The notes beneath the pieces were generated by a model. That model saw only the letters and a list, made by a program, of their open reading frames with translations, was not told the DNA's origin and did not search any database. Shown one piece after another: positions 26,553-39,600 of a stretch of DNA of 64,000 nt (within the stretch, counting starts at the first letter, position 1; each line of letters begins with the position of its first letter). The position numbers and the translations under genes are program-made. The DNA is from Pyxicephalus adspersus. Its lineage: Eukaryota; Chordata; Amphibia; Anura; Pyxicephalidae. Location of the stretch: positions 45,587,591 through 45,651,590 of the forward strand of contig NC_092859.1 of the NCBI RefSeq assembly GCF_032062135.1. Direction: 5' to 3'.

Positions 26553-29094
26553 AATAGACATGGCAATGCTAGCTGAAGAATTTAAGAGAAGAATGCAGTA
26601 CATACATTGTAAAAGCTGTACTGCTCCTTTCTCCATAGAAAGGGAATGAAGGTTATCAATCACATTTTCCACATATAATGATCATACATTGCCAACTTGT
26701 TAAACAGTTCAGGTTTTACCAGTTATGTTTGAAAGCATTGTTTGCATCCACAATGTTTTTGGGCACCTAGTGAGAATAATATTTATAGCACTTTAAGGAA
26801 TTTTTAAACAGCAGCTAGAAAACAAAAATAGAGAAGAATAAATATCAGTGGGTAGACTCTCTAAAAAAATCAGAAAAGTAATAAATACATACCATAAAGG
26901 ATATTATATTTAATAGTCCAACTAAAATTATTACTAAAAACAAATTAATTACAATCTAATCAGAAATTCCTGATTGTTTAACAATACAATTATGAAATCC
27001 TAACAGCCATTCTCAGAGTGGGAAAAGAACCCAAACACACAAAATGTAAAAAATAAAGCACAAATTATTGGATACCCTGCCTTATCGCCTGTTAAGGGCA
27101 AAGTGACAGGGCCTCTTTAGCTCCTCCTGTTCCATGTTATACTTATTTTCACAGTGCTGCTCCACCACTACTTTCTTCATTGCAACCAATGCAGAATACT
27201 ATGCGCTCCTGAAAAGAATAACTAAGGGGGTCACAACGTGTTGCTTTACATGTAACCCTTGACCTTGTTGCCCGATGTTAATCTCCACTTCCAAAATTTT
27301 TTAAATAAAACAATGAAAGTTTTTAGAGTGGGCCTCCTGACAAAAATCATAACCCTAACATCTCATAAATACATAAATATTAAACACGCAGTATATAGTA
27401 TCTCTAGCTGCAAGAATACCCTACAATTCAACACCTATCCTTTTACCAGAAGAATTTGTAAACAGGGAACATATTTCTACACATTATGTCTCCGTCTTGT
27501 TTAAACTTTATGCTTTATGGTATACAAAATGATGTTTAAATATTTAACATGTATGGTAAAAGGAATTTAACAGTAGACTGACTTAATTCCAATAATTACA
27601 CATACAGAGGACAAGAACCCTGCTCTAAAAAAAGCACTGAATGGCACAAAACATCAAACATTTAAAACACATGTTGCAAGTTGTCAAATGTTACACTCCT
27701 CCACATGCTATCCTCTATGCCTTTCAGGCCATGAATTGCTAATGCACTGTAAATGGTGCATTTTAATATGGCTTACGGTTCACCTTAACTTTCCAAAACT
27801 AAAGAAGAACTTTATCAACAGTCAGACTAATAATCATAATGTAACCTCAACAATCACTTCACAAGTGTGGTTATCTCAAATAGTAATTAAAAAAAATAAT
27901 GTTCAGTTTTCCAGAAAACCAAATCTACTTAAAAACTGGACAAGTGGGCTATTACTTATAGATTCAGATAATTATAAAAAAACATTAAATAATGTTATCC
28001 GCATCCCTTTGAACATAAAGCATTTTCCCTTCTCATCTAAAACCCATCAGAATTGCCTTTGTTGAGGTTAGATCGGTGTACATGATATATTCATATTAGT
28101 TGCTAAGAGGTATTACATTTATAACTAGTCACTTGGTAATTAGCTCTCTTTATTGGATAAGGCATCAATGCTTAACCTGTTCACTTAGACTAAAATATTT
28201 AAGGTATTTGGGGAAGCAGACTCATTTATACCCCCAATGTAAGGGACATACCAGCAGGCGTACCATGTGATCGACATTGAGGTTTGGTAGCACAGAGGAC
28301 CCAGAGGTGTTTAGTTACACCGATAATGGTGAACACCAAAATCAAAAGGTATGCAGGGGTTGGAGGAGGTTGTTATTTTCAATTAGAATCTGAGATAATA
28401 TTAAAAAAAAAATGGGAGATGACCCGAGGTTTAAACGAGGATTATTCAAGGATAACCTTTGAAAGTATTATAAAACTGAAAGCATGTTTGGAACAGACCA
28501 TAGGCAGAGGTATCACGTTTGTCAATGGTAAGTGAATTTAAACATGCTTAGGATAAACATAGGTCTATCCTCAGTCTAAAAGGTCTATGAAACTAAAAGG
28601 TCTATAAAACTCTATGTTTTAGAGGAGATGAAATTAGGGACACAAGATCCCTTTAGGTATTTGTACTGTATAAACAAACATTTTTCTTCTTATTGTTTTT
28701 TTTTTATGGTGTATAATGAGGTTAGGCCCTGTGTTAGATATCTTTTGCTGGGGTAATTTCACTCCTCCATTCAGATTTTAAATCTATTAGTTTTATTTTT
28801 ATATATGGTACAATTTTTACTAACATGTTAGTTTGAAAATAAAAAAAATCATCTGGCATCTGTTTAGTACATACAGTTCCCAAAATCTAAGACAAAAAAA
28901 TGCAATTTCAAATGTCACTTGCAGCCAAACATGCTGAAAAAACTGGGCATTTGTGGTACAAGCAAAAGTGAAGAGTATACTTTCAGTACTTTCCTAATGT
29001 TATTAGTCCCTGCAGCAATTAAAAGATCTGCCTGATGTAACCTGATAACCAGAACTAGCACAGTGGGTTTTCCACCAGCAACTTCACCAGACTT

Positions 29095-29175
29095 CCACTA
29101 GAGGGAGAGAAGACAAAATAAAGGCTGAACATTTTCCTGCCAAAAGTACCTCCTTTCTGCAGCACCCTCTAGTGG
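29095..29175. promoter_or_regulatory. Convergent pair of CTCF-like motifs
   Basis: CCACTAGAGGGA lies on the plus strand at 29095-29106 and its near-inverse CCCTCTAGTGG (minus strand CCACTAGAGGG) at 29165-29175. Both fit the CTCF core closely except at the last position. They sit between variable exons I and II. Binding is not shown; they could also be the arms of an old repeat. Confidence 0.4.
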
Positions 29176-29421
29176 TAGTATTGAGCATCTGCTGCAAAAA
29201 GACAATTTAAACACACTTCCTTCAGTCTTTTAGTAGCCTGTTTTAAATTTTTTATGATCTGGATACAGAAACAAATAAGAAGTATTTGCATTTGCTAAAA
29301 GTGTATTTAATAATGAAACAGCTATGTAGATAGTATTACTGCTTTCTGAATGGACTACAGTAAGTAAAAGTATTGCAGACGGAGGTTCAAAAGAGGTGCC
29401 AGTACAAAATAAACAAACCCA

Positions 29422-29422
29422 T

Positions 29423-29466
<44 letters not shown>
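29422..29466 (+). repeat. GATA tetranucleotide microsatellite
   Basis: About eleven uninterrupted GATA units are followed directly by MITE copy D. A second GATA tract occurs downstream of that copy. Confidence 0.9.
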
Positions 29467-29473
<7 letters not shown>

Positions 29474-29480
29474 AAAAAGG

Positions 29481-29672
29481 ACCTGATTTATTAAAGCTGT
29501 TCAAGGCTGGGTAAGATGGGTGATCCAGCATACCTGTAACAGATCTGGTCCAGGGTTCAAAACATTTGCTAACAAACAGCAAATAACTTTGAAGTAATCC
29601 ATTCCAGGTTTGCTGGATCACCCAGCTTCACTGATGAAAGTTCATCTTCTCCAGCCTTAATAAATCAGGCCA
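29481..29672. mobile_element. Foldback MITE, copy D
   Basis: The left end is CCTGATTTATTAAAGCTG and the right end CCAGCCTTAATAAATCAGGC. The inner arms GATCCAGCATACCTGTAACA and CCAGGTTTGCTGGATCACCC pair. It is inserted within a GATA microsatellite, which flanks it on both sides. Confidence 0.8.
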
Positions 29673-29699
29673 ATAGATAGATAAATAAATAAATAGATA

Positions 29700-29850
29700 G
29701 ATTGTAAGCTCTTTGGGCAGGGTCTCCTCCTCCTGTGTCACTGTCTGTATCTGTCTGTCATTTTCAACCCCAATTTAATGTACAGCGATGCATATTATGT
29801 TGGGGCTATATAAATCCTGTTTATTAATAATAATAATAATAATAATACCA
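29700..29850 (+). mobile_element. L2-like retrotransposon 3' tail
   Basis: The segment runs ATTGTAAGCTCTTTGGGCAG, then TGTCACTGTCTGTATCTGTC, then TAATGTACAGCGATGCATAT and GGGGCTATATAAATCC, and ends in an ATA trinucleotide run. This is a typical amphibian LINE/SINE 3' end. Naming is approximate. Confidence 0.6.
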
Positions 29851-31702
29851 ACAACAACAGTAGGTAGGTCACACCAGTGACATTTTCAGCATGTGGTCAG
29901 CAATGGCAGCCACATATATTCCTTGTTAAAATAACAATGCAGACCATCAAATAAACAGAGATGAGAATCCCACTCTATCTACAGATCCACAGATGTGATA
30001 TAGGATGGTAAATCCCTCCTTATTGAACACAAATGGACAGAAGTTTATTTTATTTTATTTTATTTGGGGTGTGGGGGATCTGCTCAAAACAAAAGTGCAT
30101 CTGCTATGTGAATTACCACTATGAATTACCAATGTAAATATTGAATAACCAAACAATAAATAATACAGATAACTAAAGTGCTGAAAAGAACAATTAATTA
30201 TTCCTAAAGTATAGCTTACAGGCTCAAATAAAAAGACGACATTAGAGAACAATAAAAACAATCACAGTATGTACCCATTGCAGGTCTACACTATTAGAGT
30301 ATAAAATTTGTGAAGATAAAAAATATTAAACAAGAGGTTAATAATGCAGAATGTATAGTATGTATAAAATAAGATGTGAGAAATGCATGCGTTATGGAAT
30401 AATGGAAATGCCGAGGATTTTAGCAGTAGAAGGGGACTGATGTATTCCTGCCTGGCACAATGAATAAAATACAGAGCAGTGTTCTGTGGAGTGTAAACAA
30501 ACACTACATGGCACGAGCTGCTTGTTGCCTAGGAGATAAATGGAGCAGTACTATTTTCTGCACAGGGACCGCAATGCTAACATTGTCACTCATTAAGGAT
30601 GCATATACATTATGCCTCACTGCTCTGTGCAGTATGTCCCTAATACACTCACTACAGCAACATTTAAAACTGGCTACAGTACATAGAACCCAGCGATTAC
30701 ATTTCTTCATTATCTGGGTTGAAGGTTAATAAAACAGAACATGCAAAAAACAACTTTAATATTCATTCAGTAAATCCAGTTATTCAACCACCACATCTGC
30801 TTATGGAAACAGCTCAAGGAAATCGTTTTACCTAAAATACAAATTAAATTCAGGATTTTAAAATTGTTATTCCTTTTTAGGAATAAATAATGGCTATATG
30901 TTTAAAAAATGTTAAAACAAAGTAAGGATATAAAAGTATCAGATTCCACTCCATTAATTCTGACCTTCGAGATAGCACTCCTGACCTGACGGGTGTTACA
31001 CTGGGGTTGTATGCTGGGGATTTATAGATTCTACTTTATGTTTGGCCTTTGTAGTCATTGTAAACATTGAAATGTTCTTCCTGTGAAGTGTGGTCATTAA
31101 TTGGCTCTCATGTTACAGACAAATATTTCTCCTGACAACACATTAGATGCAATTCTTTTTCTGGGCACACAAGAGACATTTGTCCACCACTAAGTGTCTC
31201 CCTAAGCATAGTTTTCTGCTGACCTCCAGTGCAGGACAGGAAATTGTAACCTCAATCAACTACAGCACTGCATCTTCTACACAAAATACACAGAAAAGTA
31301 ACAAAGCAAAATCAAAGAGGGAACTCCATGCTTAAATATTTTGTTTTCAAATCTATACAACAGTGCTGTACAAAGAGTTATCAGCCATTTACACCATGCT
31401 TCTCTAAAGTTTACATTCTAGTTGTCTGTAATATGATCACATTGATATTACTGCTATTATTACCTGGAATAATTATTATACGCAGAAAATTATAAATTCT
31501 ATCTTGGACTTATCAGGCATAAGATATTTTACTTTCAGCACATTTGTACACAATATCTGATAAATCAGCTATTAAAGTACAACTCCGCCTAATAATTTTT
31601 TTTGTTTTGGGATACAGTAGGGAAGAGTTATATTTTCTTCCAGGTTTTTTTTTCTGTTTCATCTGGGGAAATTCTTCTTTAATTTCCTATCCCCAGAGCA
31701 CC

Positions 31703-31703
<1 letters not shown>

Positions 31704-31740
<37 letters not shown>

Positions 31741-31785
31741 GATATATACAAATATGTGTGTATATATGTAAATATATATACACGC
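31704..31785. repeat. TA-rich microsatellite
   Basis: Long alternating TA tract with interspersed AAATATA and GTGTGTATA variants. Confidence 0.85.
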
Positions 31786-33985
31786 ACACACAATGGCAGA
31801 GATGGGTTATCATCTTGACAGACAGCAACAAAAACATTGTTAGATTTTGTTACCTTGTTCTCTGTAGACTGTTATCCTGTATTACCCTTATTTATTTCCT
31901 TATAATGTCCCTATAATACACAGGACAGAATGTAAAGATCGTTTTCATAAATGTACAAATGTACAACGAAAAATCCTGAGGCTTCAAACCCTAACAGATT
32001 GTATATACAAAATGAACATTTTTTTTTTCATTTTAGGGTGGTGAAATACCAATAAGGTAAAATTATAGCTAAAGTGAAAGATGAAACCTCCGATCAGGAC
32101 TTTATTGGCGTCCTTGTCGTTTGAGGAGATTAACCCTCCCTAATTGCCCTGGTGACCACCGTTATTGAGAGAGGAATTAAAATGAATTCTATATTTTCAT
32201 GGAAGTCTTTGAAACAGGAGAAAGGTGAACATCTTCAAATAAAGACAGCAGTCCATGAATACTATAAAAACCTGAAAGTGGTTAAACTTTTGTCCTTTCT
32301 GTCCAGAGTGCTTGGAGTTATAATTCAAGCAACCACTGTCATTTTGGATTATAGAAGAACAGATCCTAAAACCACAGAATGATAAATAAAAGAGAAGACA
32401 CACAACCTGGTCGGCGACCACTGCACTGCAAGGCAGCAGTTTTACCCAAAAACACACTGGGCCTCTGCCACTATAATGTAAATTGTGTAAGTAAACCTGT
32501 GTCCATATCACACACTCGTATCAAATTCCCTGAAAAGATATTTAAAATAGAATAGAATAAAAGAATTTAAATAGAGATGCAGTAGTACCAGGTTCAAAGA
32601 TGAGCATGATAAAAGTAGAGAAGATAGAGCAGAATCCATCAAAATAGAAACACCATGCTAGTACATCCTTATCCTGCCACAAGGAAAAACAAAAATGTCT
32701 TTAGCATTGCTCTTTGATTACACTGTATATGTATTGTTTGTTATTGTCATCTTTACTATGTTCATAGTACTGTTAGAACTGTATGGTAAAAGTGGTGTGC
32801 AGTCTCCAAAATAAGAACTCATACAACTCCTTATTTTGTTTATTGTGTCAAAAACTATTACACAGTGTAGGTTTTTCATACATAAGGGCCATAATGCCCT
32901 CATAATCAATTGTCTATTTTGTAGCTATTCTGGGAGGGAGATATGTAGACATAGTATATTGCATTACACTTTGTGTCTTTTATCATTTAATGGTAACAAT
33001 GACTTGTGTTTCCAGATATTTTACCTTTCCAGTATATTTTGCCAAGCTACCAGCTTATTGGTTAGCTTTCCACAATAAAATCAGACCATCTTACAGATTA
33101 TACCCTGTACTGCAATACATTTTCTATTAAGATCCAAAATAAAAGCACCCCATATACGTATATAATCAGAGTATTTCTATTTTAATCTGAACAAGCAAAA
33201 TGACAGATGGCATCTCATTGACATAGAGGCTGTAAACCTACAGTGGGGCTGTTATTAAGAAATAATTACATGGATCCACTGCCTCTGCCCACATAAAGGC
33301 AAACATTTGAATTCCAATACTTCATTTTTCACATATGTGAACAGGTTTCCACAAGTGCTTCTTACTGAGATCACTTTGGAGATTTTATATATAAAAGAAT
33401 ATAATAAGAATATAATACCAGCACACAAAAACCAAGGTACATGTTTTGTAATAATGTTAGTTGTGAAATCTACTACAGAATAAATATTAGTAATAATATT
33501 AATACTAATCATATAACCTAGAAATTCAGTGCAACTGTGAAATCTTGCTTTTACTACAGTGCCTGCAAAATATTAGCATACTGAAAATAGATACATTGAT
33601 TTATGAATCCCGGGTGGGAAAAAAAAGCTTCAAGAAACAACCAGCTGTTTTTTTAACCTGGTACCCAGATATCTGGCAAACAGCTCCAATGTGTTTTGGC
33701 AAGTTTTCACAAACTTGCATCATTGTATTTTATCTTGATATAATTACTTATGTTATCTGCAATTTAGTTTATGTAAAAAAGTCACTAATTGCTTCTATTA
33801 TATGATTTCTTTAAGCTTCCCCAACGCTGCTGTCATAAACTAATATTAAATAAAACATTAGGATCTGAGATCCCCAATGGAGGGAGACACAAGTAATTAT
33901 AAAGTAAGCCATAAAGTGTATGGTAAGTATTTATCCAAAGTACTACTGGTATGCATAATAATGTACACGCAAAAAAAATCCTCAC

Positions 33986-36409
33986 CTGATTGGGGTCATT
34001 TAACCCATTTATGCCAATGAAAGCCTCTTCCTCACTAACCACAGTCTTCATCTGTGGGACATTTAGAGTCCCGAGGAAGGTAAAATCATTTTTATCTGTT
34101 GGTGGTAAACATGTTTTAAATCTTTGATCAGTAGGCTCCATCCGAACCTCCATGTACTTTAATGTACCATCTGCATTCACGTGAAGTGTTGGTTTATATG
34201 GTTCAGAATAATATTTGGGCTGAGGTCTTCCAGTACAGCACCAGTAACCATTGTAATATGAATTTTTCCTTATACATCTTACAAACAGAAGAATGAAAGT
34301 AATAAGGGAAACTAAACTAACTGCCACCAAAGAAATGATCAAGTACAAGTTCATGTTAGTCTTGTTGGATGTGTTAGAATGAAAAGTATGAGACTGATGG
34401 TTCACTTTTGGATCTTTGTCCTCCACAGTAAGAAGGATAGTGATAGTGGAGGACAAAGGGGGCTCTCCATGATCTCTCACTGTAATACCAAGTCTTTGCT
34501 CCAACTGGTCACCCTCCTGGAATTCCCGTAAGGTTCTTATTTCTCCTGTATGAGCAGATATTTGAAATAATGATGGATCTGTAGAGTCTTGTACGTTAAA
34601 AAACAGCCAAGCATTATGACCTGAGTCTGCATCAACTGCAGATACTTTTGCAACCAATATACCAGAAGAAGCAAACTTTGTGATCCTCTGCTGAGAAACA
34701 TAGTCCCTGGAAAATTCAGGGTATATTATTTGTGGAGCATTATCATTTGTATCCGAAACAAAGATAAATATGTTTGTAGTAGAAGAAAGTTTTGGAGAAC
34801 CAGAATCTTCTACTTTAACCGAAATTTGCAAAACCTGAGTATGTTCATAATCAAAGGAACGTTGGGCATATATGTTGCCGTTGTTGGCATCAATGTATAC
34901 TAATGAGGATGCAGATGTTCCACCTATTTGCGTTTCAAGGACTGAATAAGTCAACTGAGAGTTTAACCCTTCATCAAGATCAAATGCAGATACAGTGCAC
35001 AAAAAACTTCCAGGGTCATTATTTTCTTTGATAAAAGCATTAAATTGAGTTTGAGAAAAGGTAGGTGGATTATCATTAACATCAAAAACATGTAACATAA
35101 TTGTGGTCTGGGTGTGTAAAGGGGGAAAACCCTGATCTGTTGCAATCAAATTAAGAGTATACAGTGCTTTTTTCTCTCTATCAAGAGGTCCATCTGTTAC
35201 TATTGCATATCTGTTATTAAATTGTTTTATTATAAATGGGAGGTTAGGTTTTAATTCCAAAGTCACTTCACCATTTTTTCCGGAATCCTTGTCTTTTACA
35301 CTAAGAAACCCTACAGCTGTTCCTATTGCTGCATTTTCCGATACAGAATTTACCAGGGAAGTTAAAGAGATCTCCGGAGAATTGTCGTTAATGTCTTCTA
35401 TTTCAATCACTACTATACAACGGCTTTCCAAATCTCCTTTGTCTTTTGCTCTTACAGATATTTCATAAAAATCAGCTTCTTCAAAGTCTACAACACCCTT
35501 GACAGATAGTTCTCCAGTTAGATGGTTTAGGTCAAATATTTGTTTTATAGACTCCAGTGTGTGGTAATCGAAAAAATACTCCACTTCTCCATTAGGTCCT
35601 TCATCCAAGTCTGTTGCATTCAATTTTAAAATAATTGTTTTTGGTGGTGTATTTTCCTGTAAGGACACTTTATACGTTGTGTGGTCAAAAATAGGTGCGT
35701 TGTCATTGCTATCCATAACAATTACAGTAATCTGAGATGTACCAGATTTGGGAGGTTTACCACCATCAACTGCAGTTATTAAAAGTGTATGGCTTGCCGT
35801 CTCCTCTCTATCCAATGACTTTTCAATAATTAGTTCAGGAATAATAGTTCCATCTTTTCTTTTGTTTACTGATAAGGAAAAGTATTGGCTGGCACTAAGT
35901 AAATATTGAGACACACCGTTACTGCCTGTATCTGGATCCTGTGCAATCTCCAAAGGAAAACGAATGCCAGGATTTGCTAAAAATTCAAAAATTTTAAAAG
36001 TTTGCCCAAGGGATGAGAAGCTTGGAAAATGGTCATTTATATCAAAAACTTCTACCTCCATACTATAAAGTTCCAAAGGCTGTTCAACAATAATTTCTAG
36101 AGTCAATGAGCAGCTTACCCCAGATCCACAAAGGGTTTCTCTGTCCACCCTTTCTTTAACAGCCAACACTCCATTTTCCTGGTTTATTGTGAAATATCTT
36201 GAGCCCACTTCTGAACCCAGTCTCATCCTCCGCCTAGATACATCTGCAAGGTTTATTTTTAGGTCCTGAGCTACATTACCTATGTATGTCCCAGGTTCCG
36301 TCTCTTCAACAATAGAATACTGAAGCTGCCCTGAGACCCAGCCCCAGCTACAAAGGAACAGTAAAGACAGTACTTGCCTTTCCCAAGGCTTAAAGATGTG
36401 GAAGTCCAT
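33986..36409 (-). CDS. pcdhg: Pcdh-gamma variable exon II (six cadherin repeats, TM, cytoplasmic stub)
   Basis: This is an intact 808-codon variable exon. The signal peptide ends WGWVSG, followed by QLQYSIVEETEPGTYIGNVA. EC linkers are DINDH (degenerate after EC1), DSNDN, DINDN, DVNDN and DTNDN. The membrane segment is LYLIISLVAVSLVSLITFIL, and the stub carries LKYMEVRMEPTDQRFKTCLP and KNDFTFLGTL. The donor is CAG|GTGAGG. It is expected to act as a homophilic neuronal recognition receptor once spliced to the constant exons. The start is the ATG at 36407-36409 directly before the signal peptide. Its stub, like exon I, has acidic TDP/TDQ and FTFL or INFM motifs that recall mammalian PCDHGC3. 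EC5-EC6 differ from the array exons. The EC1-EC2 linker ends in His rather than Asn, which could weaken one calcium ligand. The frame runs about 50 codons beyond the donor by chance. Confidence 0.95.
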
Positions 36410-36540
36410 AACTTAAATTTCATGAAATCCCACATATGTTATAATCCAAAGGCAAAATAAATCCTGCGAATTACAGCTACAGATAAATCCATATCAAATG
36501 TGCAAATCATCCTGAGGATTTTATAAGCACAGCAGCTATG

Positions 36541-36649
36541 ATTCCTGTTTCTGGAAAGGTAGGAGGGCGACTGAGACAGAGGGAGGAGAGTAAATGATGA
36601 TGTTTTGTAGTAAGGCAGTTGACTGACTAGCAGCTTTGCCCTCTTCTGG
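36541..36649 (-). promoter_or_regulatory. Promoter region of variable exon II with CTCF-like site
   Basis: The minus strand reads CCAGAAGAGGGC (36638-36649), a near-consensus CTCF core in the direction of transcription, about 230 bases before the ATG. Between them is a diverged purine block (GACAGAGGGAGGAGAG in plus reading) that aligns with the block of exons III-VI. Confidence 0.65.
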
Positions 36650-39600
36650 CCAAGCCAAACAATTGCAGCTCAACAAGAATTTTATATTTATAGCCTCTGC
36701 CAGACAGGATCACCAATATTTTAGCCTTTAAAATACAGATATTCTAACAACTACCAACCACAGTTAGAACTGATTTAAAAAAAAAAATCAATGTGTATTT
36801 TTATTTTTGCATTTATACTGTAATGCTAGCAAAAATCTTATATAATGCATATACCTTATGGTCCATGCGTGATATACAACATGTTCTTCATGTACTTTAC
36901 ATGATCTACTGTATATATTTGTGCATGAGTCCTACTGAATACACAAATGTCTTCTAATGGGACCTACAGTGTAAACTTGTAAATGTCACCCCAAAGACAA
37001 TATTCCATGTCATGTATTTTAATAATGAGTTTGTGTTGACTTAACCAAGAACATAGCCTTCCAAAAACCAGGTCTTTTAACTATCAGACAACCTAGTACC
37101 AAACCCACAAGATAGTATATGTATAGTTTTCTTATGCCCCCCGTGGGAAATACTTTTCATAAATATAGGAATTATGTGTTAAATGGAGGTTCACACTGAG
37201 AATTAAATAATTATTAAAATCCAGCAGCTTCGAGTTGACCTCTATCTAGGAATTGGAAAACTTTTACAATGGAGATGCAAGGAATAGGTAAAGGTAAATA
37301 TAGACAAGGTACCATTTGCAATAAGTATTAATGCTTAAAATGGGTGGTCAGTCCTTGAACTACCAGTTTGTTTTGGTAGCTTGGCTTTGTCATACTTTAT
37401 TATTGGGAGTCTGGGCTACAGACTGTGCAATGGTGGTTCTCAAAAATGATTGTATTACTGCTGTAGACATAAACAATCTTAGGCATATATACAGCAAAGT
37501 CTACTTTTCCTTTCAGAGATTTTAAAGCAAACAGCAGAGTTACCTCATTGAGGCGACACTTTTAGTGTAGGACCTAGTTACGACGGAAGTTCTACAACAG
37601 AATTAGTGCACCCCATCAAACCCTGTTTGGGGAAACCATTGGTTTCTCCATATTCTTTACATTCACCAAAAGGTATCAAAACACTACAGCATATAATCCC
37701 TATATTATATTATATTATATAGGGATATTATAGCTATATTCCAAAAGAAAACAAGATTTTCATTTTTTCTTTTCTTTTATTTACAGCAAAGGAGCAAGTA
37801 ATCTATACAGATATAGTTCTTAAGCCAAATAAGAGAGAGTTGTTACTTGTAAGAGAATTCCTCCATTAACCCTTGTTGGGTCTTTACAATTTCATGCTCT
37901 GTAAGTCTACAGTTAGACTTACTAGAAACCAGAATGGCATAAGATATTGCAAGAATTTCTCCGTGCTCCATTATCACCAAGGGGAGACTGAAACAAATTA
38001 ATTTAACTACCAAATTTCCATTAAATGACACAAAAGAAATGACCCCCTAGTATGGTCAGGGTGACATTTTCCAACACATGTTCTGGTCACAAACCAACGT
38101 TTTTGCTTAGAGTAATAACACTGGTATTATCCATAATATTTGTGTGGAAAATGCTGACCAAGTGTACTGTCTTTCTATGCCAGAATGCTTGTTCAAATAT
38201 ATGAGATATAATTCATATTAATTAATCCAAACTGATGAGATGGAAGCCACTGTCTCTAAAATGTCAACTCTTCAGTGTTGCACAGCTGTACATGCTCCTT
38301 GCAGGTACTGAAATACCTTTCTCTGATTTGTTTAAAAAATAATGCAAATGCACAATACAAATATAGTACAGAGTACAAATACATTACTACAAAACATGTA
38401 ATATATAACAAAATGCAGCACAGGTGTTTTCGAAGACTACTAAAGCAATGCTATAATACCCTGACAAGTCTCCTATTTTCCACACAACACTTCTATTTTG
38501 TGTGTACAAGTGTCCTGCCCATATCCTATGGCATGCCCCACCAGCAGGGGGCAGCAGATGCTGCTTCCTGAACATTGTCATAAAGATTTACCAGAAAATA
38601 TGAATGGAAATACTGTATATTCTTATATTTGAAATTGCAGGACTACAAACCTGATGCTTACATTCCCAAGCAAATATATAATTACAGGTAACACAATTAC
38701 CCTATGACAGCAATTTGCAGCGTGATGGTGAAGATAAAAATGAATTACAGCACATGCACTGCTACTTGACAGCATGGCTTGTGAAAAAACCTGCTCTCTT
38801 CAAGCCCACAGTGAGAACTGTATCTATAATTTCAAGAACATTTAGCCGCAAACGTTTCAGTTTGATTATGAATTTTTTATATACAACACACGTCACATGT
38901 CACAAGGAGGCACCGGACAATATTTTCTTAATGATCTAAGAGATGTATCAAACAGATCTCATTGGAAGTGAAATGTATCTGAAAGCATGCTTCACATGTT
39001 TATCTAACACAACTCCATGTCTGTTAACAAATATCTTCAGATCTTCATACTTTCCCTATAGATGTTCAAATCAGTCCATTGCATACAACCACTTCTAGAA
39101 ACTTGAGTCTTTTTTCAGAGAATAGAGCATCCAAAGTAAGCATACCTTTTGGTCATATATCCTTCAGTAAAAATGTTTCATGTATAGTCAATAAAGGTAC
39201 ATTAAAAAATATCATATTTAGTATAATAATGAATGTCATAGATGACAGTGAAGATTAATGGCATTTGTTTTAAACAATGCCATTTTGGCCAGATTTGTCA
39301 CAATCACTAATTTTTAAAATTGGCAATCATCACTGCAATTTAAATAATACGGTTGCATAGACCCCTTTCAAATGTGACAATTAGTTATCTTGTTCAAATA
39401 ATTGGAGTTTCTGATTGTCACTTTAGGTTACAGGGTGCAAGCCAACAGTCCCAAAACCATTTTAATGCTTGGAAACACCTGTTTTCTTTAATTTCCTTTA
39501 ATGTGTCCTGTGCTATCCTTTTAATTTCATCTACCATCTCAAATCTTTTTCCCTTGAGCAACAACGATGATGTTTTTAGGTTGAATGTGACCTATACCTT

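Larger units (their letters stand above)
25279..33985. other. Gap between variable exons I and II
   Basis: The gap holds three or four mobile elements, GATA and TA microsatellites, and a convergent pair of CTCF-like motifs near 29.1 kb. I see no cadherin exon or other gene. Open frames such as 27688-28065 and 30460-30729 have low-complexity, AT-driven composition and no recognisable domain. Confidence 0.65.

Noticed and set aside
26266..26649. 127-codon open frame on the plus strand
   Set aside because: It lies mostly inside the GC-richer transposon at 26041-26552 and has no transposase or other domain.
33833..33985. 50-codon extension of exon II beyond its donor as an alternative C-terminus
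   Set aside because: A consensus CAG|GTGAGG donor precedes it, the extension has no counterpart in the other exons, and 10- to 18-codon extensions occur by chance in several of them.
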